Of a stretch of DNA of 64,000 nt, positions 60,968-64,000 are shown piece by piece. Within the stretch, counting starts at the first letter, position 1. The number at the start of each line of letters is the position of its first letter. The stretch is taken from assembly GCF_042643145.1 (NCBI RefSeq), contig NZ_JBHRSA010000046.1, positions 62,001 through 126,000 of the forward strand. The letters are read 5' to 3'. The notes under the pieces are model-generated. The model searched no databases, was not told where the DNA came from, and saw only the letters and a list, made by a program, of their open reading frames with translations. The position numbers and the translations under genes were made by a program. This stretch comes from Virgibacillus_O xinjiangensis. Lineage in GTDB: Bacteria > Bacillota > Bacilli > Bacillales > Amphibacillaceae.

Positions 60968-62485
60968 TTGACATTTAAGAGAGCAGTTATCTTTTCCTTT
61001 GTTGCCATTCTTATTCTCTCTCTTCCATGGGTGGTGCAGGAGAAGCAACTATTTGTAAACGCATCCGAAGAAAATACAGAGGCGCTCGAAGGTAATGGGA
61101 CACTAGAAGAAAAACTTGCAGCTATTCTCGATGATGAACAATTGGATGGTTCGGTCACGGGCGTAAGTGTCCGGGATGCTGATACAGGAGATTTGCTGTT
61201 CTCCCGTAATGGCGATACCCACCTGCATCCTGCGTCAAATATGAAGCTTCTATCAGGGGCAGCAGCCATGGAGGTGCTAGGAGAGGATTATCAGTTCATG
61301 ACAGAGGTCTGGACTGATGGGAAGATAAATGGCCAGGTCCTTCACGGGGATATCTATTTAAAAGGTAAAGGAGACCCAACCCTGCGGAAGGAAGACTTGG
61401 ACATCTTAGCGAAGGAACTGAAGAACCATGGAATCAAAAAAATAAAAGGAGATCTTGTAGGGGATGACACCTGGTATGATGATGTCCGCCTATCCCTTGA
61501 TTTAAATTGGTCGGATGAGTCATATTATACAGGGGCCCAGGTTTCTGCGTTGACCTTGTCTCCAGATAAGGATTATGACGCAGGTACGGTAATTGTTGAA
61601 GTGAAGCCCTCCGACAAAATAGGGGAAGAGGCCAATGTCCAAATCACCCCAGAGACTGATTATATTACTGTGGTGAATAATACAGAGATGGTCAACAAAG
61701 GAGCAGAAAAAAACATATCCATAGAAAGGGAGCATGGGACCAATAATTTGATCATTGAAGGGGAAATGCCGCTGGATGGGTCGGATTCCAAAGTATGGAG
61801 ATCTGTTTGGGAGCCGACTGGATATGCAGTGGATGTATTTAAGAAGTCTTTAGAAGAACAAGGGATAGATTTTATTGGTCAGACCGATATACGGTATGGA
61901 AAAACGCCGAAGAGTGCCAGCAGACTTGCCAATAAGGAGTCCATACCTCTGGAGGATCTCTTTCTCCGCTTTATGAAGTTAAGCAATAATGGTCACGGCG
62001 AGACCCTGACGAAAGAAATGGGAAGGGTCGTCCATGAAGAAGGAAGCTGGGATAAGGGAATAGAGGTGATCGAGAAGGTTGTAACCGGTCTGGGAGTGGA
62101 TGAAGAAGCCATTCTGCTGCGTGATGGATCTGGTATGTCCCATAAAAACTACATACCAGCGAATGAACTGACACAACTGTTGTACGCAATACAGGGCAAG
62201 GAATGGTTTGAGGCATTTCAGTTTACATTGCCGGTTGCTGGAGATTCTGATCGGTTCGAAGGTGGAACGTTGAGATATCGTATGAGGGATGAGCCGGCAG
62301 AAGGAAAGGTGAAAGCCAAGACTGGTTCGTTGACTTCCGTTTCGGCTCTCTCCGGCTATGTCACTACAAAGGATGGAGAAAAACTGGTCTTTTCCGTCCT
62401 GATTAACAATTACCTTGGCTCAAAGGCTTCAGAGATTGAAGATGCTATTGCAAATACACTGGCTGATCATGAATTGGAGGAGTAA
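60968..62485 (+). CDS. D-alanyl-D-alanine carboxypeptidase/endopeptidase (PBP4-type, S13)
   Basis: A 505-residue penicillin-binding protein of the S13 (DacB/DacC) family. There is an N-terminal signal peptide (VIFSFVAILILSLPWVV). The three active-site motifs are seen: SNMK (HPASNMKLLSG, near residue 95), SNN (KLSNNGHGETL) and KTG (AKTGSLTSVSALSG). It removes D-Ala from, or cuts cross-links in, peptidoglycan. The start is a TTG at 60968 after AAAGGGTG. Similar enzymes in B. subtilis (DacC) are stationary-phase proteins. Confidence 0.9.
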   Translation: MTFKRAVIFSFVAILILSLPWVVQEKQLFVNASEENTEALEGNGTLEEKLAAILDDEQLDGSVTGVSVRDADTGDLLFSRNGDTHLHPASNMKLLSGAAAMEVLGEDYQFMTEVWTDGKINGQVLHGDIYLKGKGDPTLRKEDLDILAKELKNHGIKKIKGDLVGDDTWYDDVRLSLDLNWSDESYYTGAQVSALTLSPDKDYDAGTVIVEVKPSDKIGEEANVQITPETDYITVVNNTEMVNKGAEKNISIEREHGTNNLIIEGEMPLDGSDSKVWRSVWEPTGYAVDVFKKSLEEQGIDFIGQTDIRYGKTPKSASRLANKESIPLEDLFLRFMKLSNNGHGETLTKEMGRVVHEEGSWDKGIEVIEKVVTGLGVDEEAILLRDGSGMSHKNYIPANELTQLLYAIQGKEWFEAFQFTLPVAGDSDRFEGGTLRYRMRDEPAEGKVKAKTGSLTSVSALSGYVTTKDGEKLVFSVLINNYLGSKASEIEDAIANTLADHELEE

Positions 62486-62517
62486 TGGTCATCAGGCCTT
62501 CCTTGGTATTATGTCAA

Positions 62518-62556
62518 AAGAGGCTGTCCTTTTACAGAGAGGACAGTCTCTCGTTT
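62518..62556. terminator. Bidirectional terminator between PBP4-type gene and spo0E-like gene
   Basis: AGAGGCTGTCCT/AGGACAGTCTCT hairpin with one G-U pair, T-rich on the plus side and TTTT on the minus side. Confidence 0.75.
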
Positions 62557-62565
62557 ATTTTTGCT

Positions 62566-62721
62566 TCAATCCTCACTCCTAGGATTACTGAGCTTATTAA
62601 GGAGATCATCCAACTCCTGGGAAATCTTAACCAATTTATCATACCGTTCATTTTGAGAAGCCTCATACATAACCGTGCGGAGGTACTCGATCTTTTCTTC
62701 TAAATACTCCCGATGTGCCAA
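62566..62721 (-). CDS. Spo0E-like aspartyl-phosphate phosphatase
   Basis: A 51-residue two-helix protein that is easy to miss because it starts with TTG. The second helix carries SQELD, the signature of Spo0E/YisI/YnzD phosphatases, which remove phosphate from Spo0A and delay sporulation. The rest (HREYLEEKIEYLRTVMYEA ... LLNKLSN) is amphipathic as expected. A GGAGTGAGG ribosome site lies just before the TTG. It is a stand-alone gene between the PBP4-type gene and rlmH, facing the former. Confidence 0.82.
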   Translation of the reverse strand: MAHREYLEEKIEYLRTVMYEASQNERYDKLVKISQELDDLLNKLSNPRSED

Positions 62722-62877
62722 TTTCCTCACTCCTTCACTACCTTAGGGATTACCCAAACATGAGTCCGGCTAAACGTTCAAACGCTAGAAAAATTAATTT
62801 TCAAAGAATAACTGCGGGTTGGAATGCAAAATTGGATAAGGTAAACTTAGATAAAAACAGGTAAAGGACGTTATAGG

Positions 62878-63357
62878 ATGAAAATATCAATCATCGCTGT
62901 CGGGAAATTGAAAGAAAAGTATTTGAAACAGGGCATACAGGAATATGTGAAGCGGCTGCAGGCGTATGCGAATATGGAGATTGTAGAGGTAGCTGATGAA
63001 AAAGCACCAGAGACGATGAGTGAAGCGGAGATGCTGGAAGTGAAGAGAAAGGAAGGAGAACGAATTCTTAAAGCCGTCCATCCTGATGCTTATGTCGTCA
63101 CACTGGAAATTGAGGGTAAGATGTACACGTCGGAGCAGCTTGCAGCTAAAATGGATGAGCTGGCTACTTACGGGAAAAGCAAGCTCACCTTTATCATTGG
63201 CGGTTCCCTTGGTATCAGTAAGGATGTGCAGCAGCGTAGTGACCTGGCATTGTCCTTTTCTAAGATGACCTTCCCCCACCAATTGATGCGTCTGGTTTTG
63301 TTGGAACAGATATATCGTGGATTTCGGATTAACCGGGGTGAACCGTACCATAAATAG
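62878..63357 (+). CDS. rlmH: 23S rRNA (pseudouridine-1915-N3)-methyltransferase RlmH
   Basis: A 159-residue SPOUT methyltransferase. It begins MKISIIAVGKLKEKYLKQGI. The knotted SAM site reads FIIGGSLGISKDVQQRSD (about residues 103-120), and it ends LLEQIYRGFRINRGEPYHK, the family signature. It methylates pseudouridine 1915 in helix 69. Gene order htrC ... rlmH is that of B. subtilis (yydA). Confidence 0.96.
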   Translation: MKISIIAVGKLKEKYLKQGIQEYVKRLQAYANMEIVEVADEKAPETMSEAEMLEVKRKEGERILKAVHPDAYVVTLEIEGKMYTSEQLAAKMDELATYGKSKLTFIIGGSLGISKDVQQRSDLALSFSKMTFPHQLMRLVLLEQIYRGFRINRGEPYHK

Positions 63358-63392
63358 AGGCAAATAATACATACTAAAGGAATGATTAAAGG

Positions 63393-64000
63393 ATGTCTTC
63401 TTCTTTTAAAAGTAATGATCATGCTGTTCAATCTATTGATGCCGAGGGCAATTTTCCAATCAGTGTCGAAGATATGGAAAGTGCAGCCAAGCAAGCCATG
63501 CCTGCACCTGCTTTTAGTTATATCGCTTCAGGAGCCGGTGGTGAGGACACAGCAAGGAAAAATACGGATGCGTTCAAGAAATATTCCATTATCCCAAGAC
63601 TATTGAATGATGTATCTAACTTGGATACAAGCATAACCATGTTGGGCCGTATATACCCTAATCCATTCTTACTCGCACCAATTGGTGTGTTAAAGTTGGC
63701 AGATGAACAGGGTGATCTGGCTGTTGCTCGGGCAGCGGCTAATTCTAACGTTCCGTTCATACAAAGTACTGTTTCAAGCTATTCCATTGAGAATATAGCT
63801 CAGGCTGCAAGTGGCAGTTCTAAATGGTTTCAATTGTATTGGGCCAAAGACGAGGAAATTTCCTTTAACATGGTGAAACGAGCGGAAGACGCAGGATATG
63901 AAGCAATCGTATTAACAATAGATACCATTACATTAGGTTATAGAGAGAAAGACTTGTACCATCGCTTTTCACCATTAGCACAAGGTTATGGCCAAGGAAA
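63393..64000 (+). CDS. FMN-dependent alpha-hydroxy-acid oxidase / lactate 2-monooxygenase-like, 5' part
   Basis: The first 202 codons of a gene that continues past the right edge. The start (MSSSFKSNDHAVQSIDAEGNF) leads into the FMN-dependent alpha-hydroxy-acid dehydrogenase fold. FSYIASGAGGEDTARKN is the N-terminal flavin region, followed by NPFLLAPIGVLKLADEQGDLAVARAA, STVSSYSIENIA and WFQLYWAKDEE. Such enzymes oxidise L-lactate or other 2-hydroxy acids. The catalytic His/Arg region is outside the window, so the activity cannot be told. The ribosome site AAAGG is close to the ATG, and the start is therefore only probable. Confidence 0.85.
   Translation, partial: MSSSFKSNDHAVQSIDAEGNFPISVEDMESAAKQAMPAPAFSYIASGAGGEDTARKNTDAFKKYSIIPRLLNDVSNLDTSITMLGRIYPNPFLLAPIGVLKLADEQGDLAVARAAANSNVPFIQSTVSSYSIENIAQAASGSSKWFQLYWAKDEEISFNMVKRAEDAGYEAIVLTIDTITLGYREKDLYHRFSPLAQGYGQG

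Noticed and set aside
62485..62703. 72-codon open frame on the plus strand after the PBP4-type gene
   Set aside because: It runs through a terminator hairpin and is antisense to the Spo0E-like gene, which has the better motif evidence.
1..64000. CRISPR arrays, insertion sequences, toxin-antitoxin pairs, restriction or other defence systems, biosynthetic clusters
   Set aside because: I looked for spaced direct repeats, transposase-like proteins and typical defence motifs and saw none; the window is a core chromosomal region.

Overview
The window is a stretch of about 42-45% G+C bacterial chromosome around the replication origin of a spore-forming Bacillaceae-type Firmicute. The gene order is the classical one: rpmH and rnpA run divergently from dnaA-dnaN-yaaA-recF-remB-gyrB-gyrA. 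The left arm continues with guaB-dacA-pdxS-pdxT-serS and dgk/dck. The right arm continues with yidC-jag-mnmE-mnmG-rsmG-noc-parA-parB, ychF-rpsF-ssb-rpsR, gdpP-rplI-dnaC, purA, the walRKHIJ-htrA cluster and rlmH. Sporulation genes (yyaC, a CdaS-type cyclase, a Spo0E-like peptide, noc) support an endospore former. The exact genus cannot be fixed from the sequence; the Oceanobacillus/Virgibacillus/Halobacillus side of the family is a reasonable guess.

Layout. 1-1.2 kb: 5' end of a dicarboxylate/glutamate symporter, a lone A118-like holin and tRNA-Arg(CCU). 1.2-6.6 kb: two deoxynucleoside kinases, a CXXC protein, proC behind a proline T-box, tRNA-Ser(UGA) and serS behind a serine T-box. 6.0-13 kb: PLP synthase (pdxST), dacA, guaB, yaaC, and an ATP-grasp ligase resembling enterococcal D-aspartate ligase, in the place where Bacillus subtilis has an rRNA operon. 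13.2-22.4 kb: gyrase, recF, dnaN and dnaA, all reading left. 20.9-22.9 kb: a bipartite oriC, with DnaA boxes on both sides of dnaA and a DnaA-trio element between dnaA and dnaN. 23-33 kb: rpmH to parB, with two parS sites. 33-45.8 kb: membrane and channel proteins (one frameshifted), yyaC, ychF, the S6/SSB/S18 operon with its S6:S18 leader hairpin, and the c-di-AMP phosphodiesterase operon. 45.8-55 kb: a cdaS-like diadenylate cyclase, purA under tandem PurBoxes, and the WalRK cell-wall regulon control cluster. 55-64 kb: a DnaA-box-rich intergenic region, a Noc-binding site, and mixed accessory genes (DoxX, pterin dehydratase, DUF3889, GNAT, DUF2935, HD-GYP, TraB, Lin0512, PBP4, Spo0E-like), then rlmH and the start of an FMN-dependent alpha-hydroxy-acid oxidase.

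How the parts fit together: the window concentrates chromosome replication, segregation and division control (DnaA boxes, DnaA-trio, parS/ParAB, Noc and its site), translation supply (T-boxes, tRNAs, r-proteins, tRNA/rRNA modification), and envelope homeostasis (WalRK, PBPs, c-di-AMP turnover, mechanosensitive channel). I see no phage-defence island, CRISPR array, IS element or biosynthetic cluster. The most interesting signals are regulatory DNA: two DnaA-box clusters outside oriC, one of them built into a terminator hairpin, and a few out-of-place genes.
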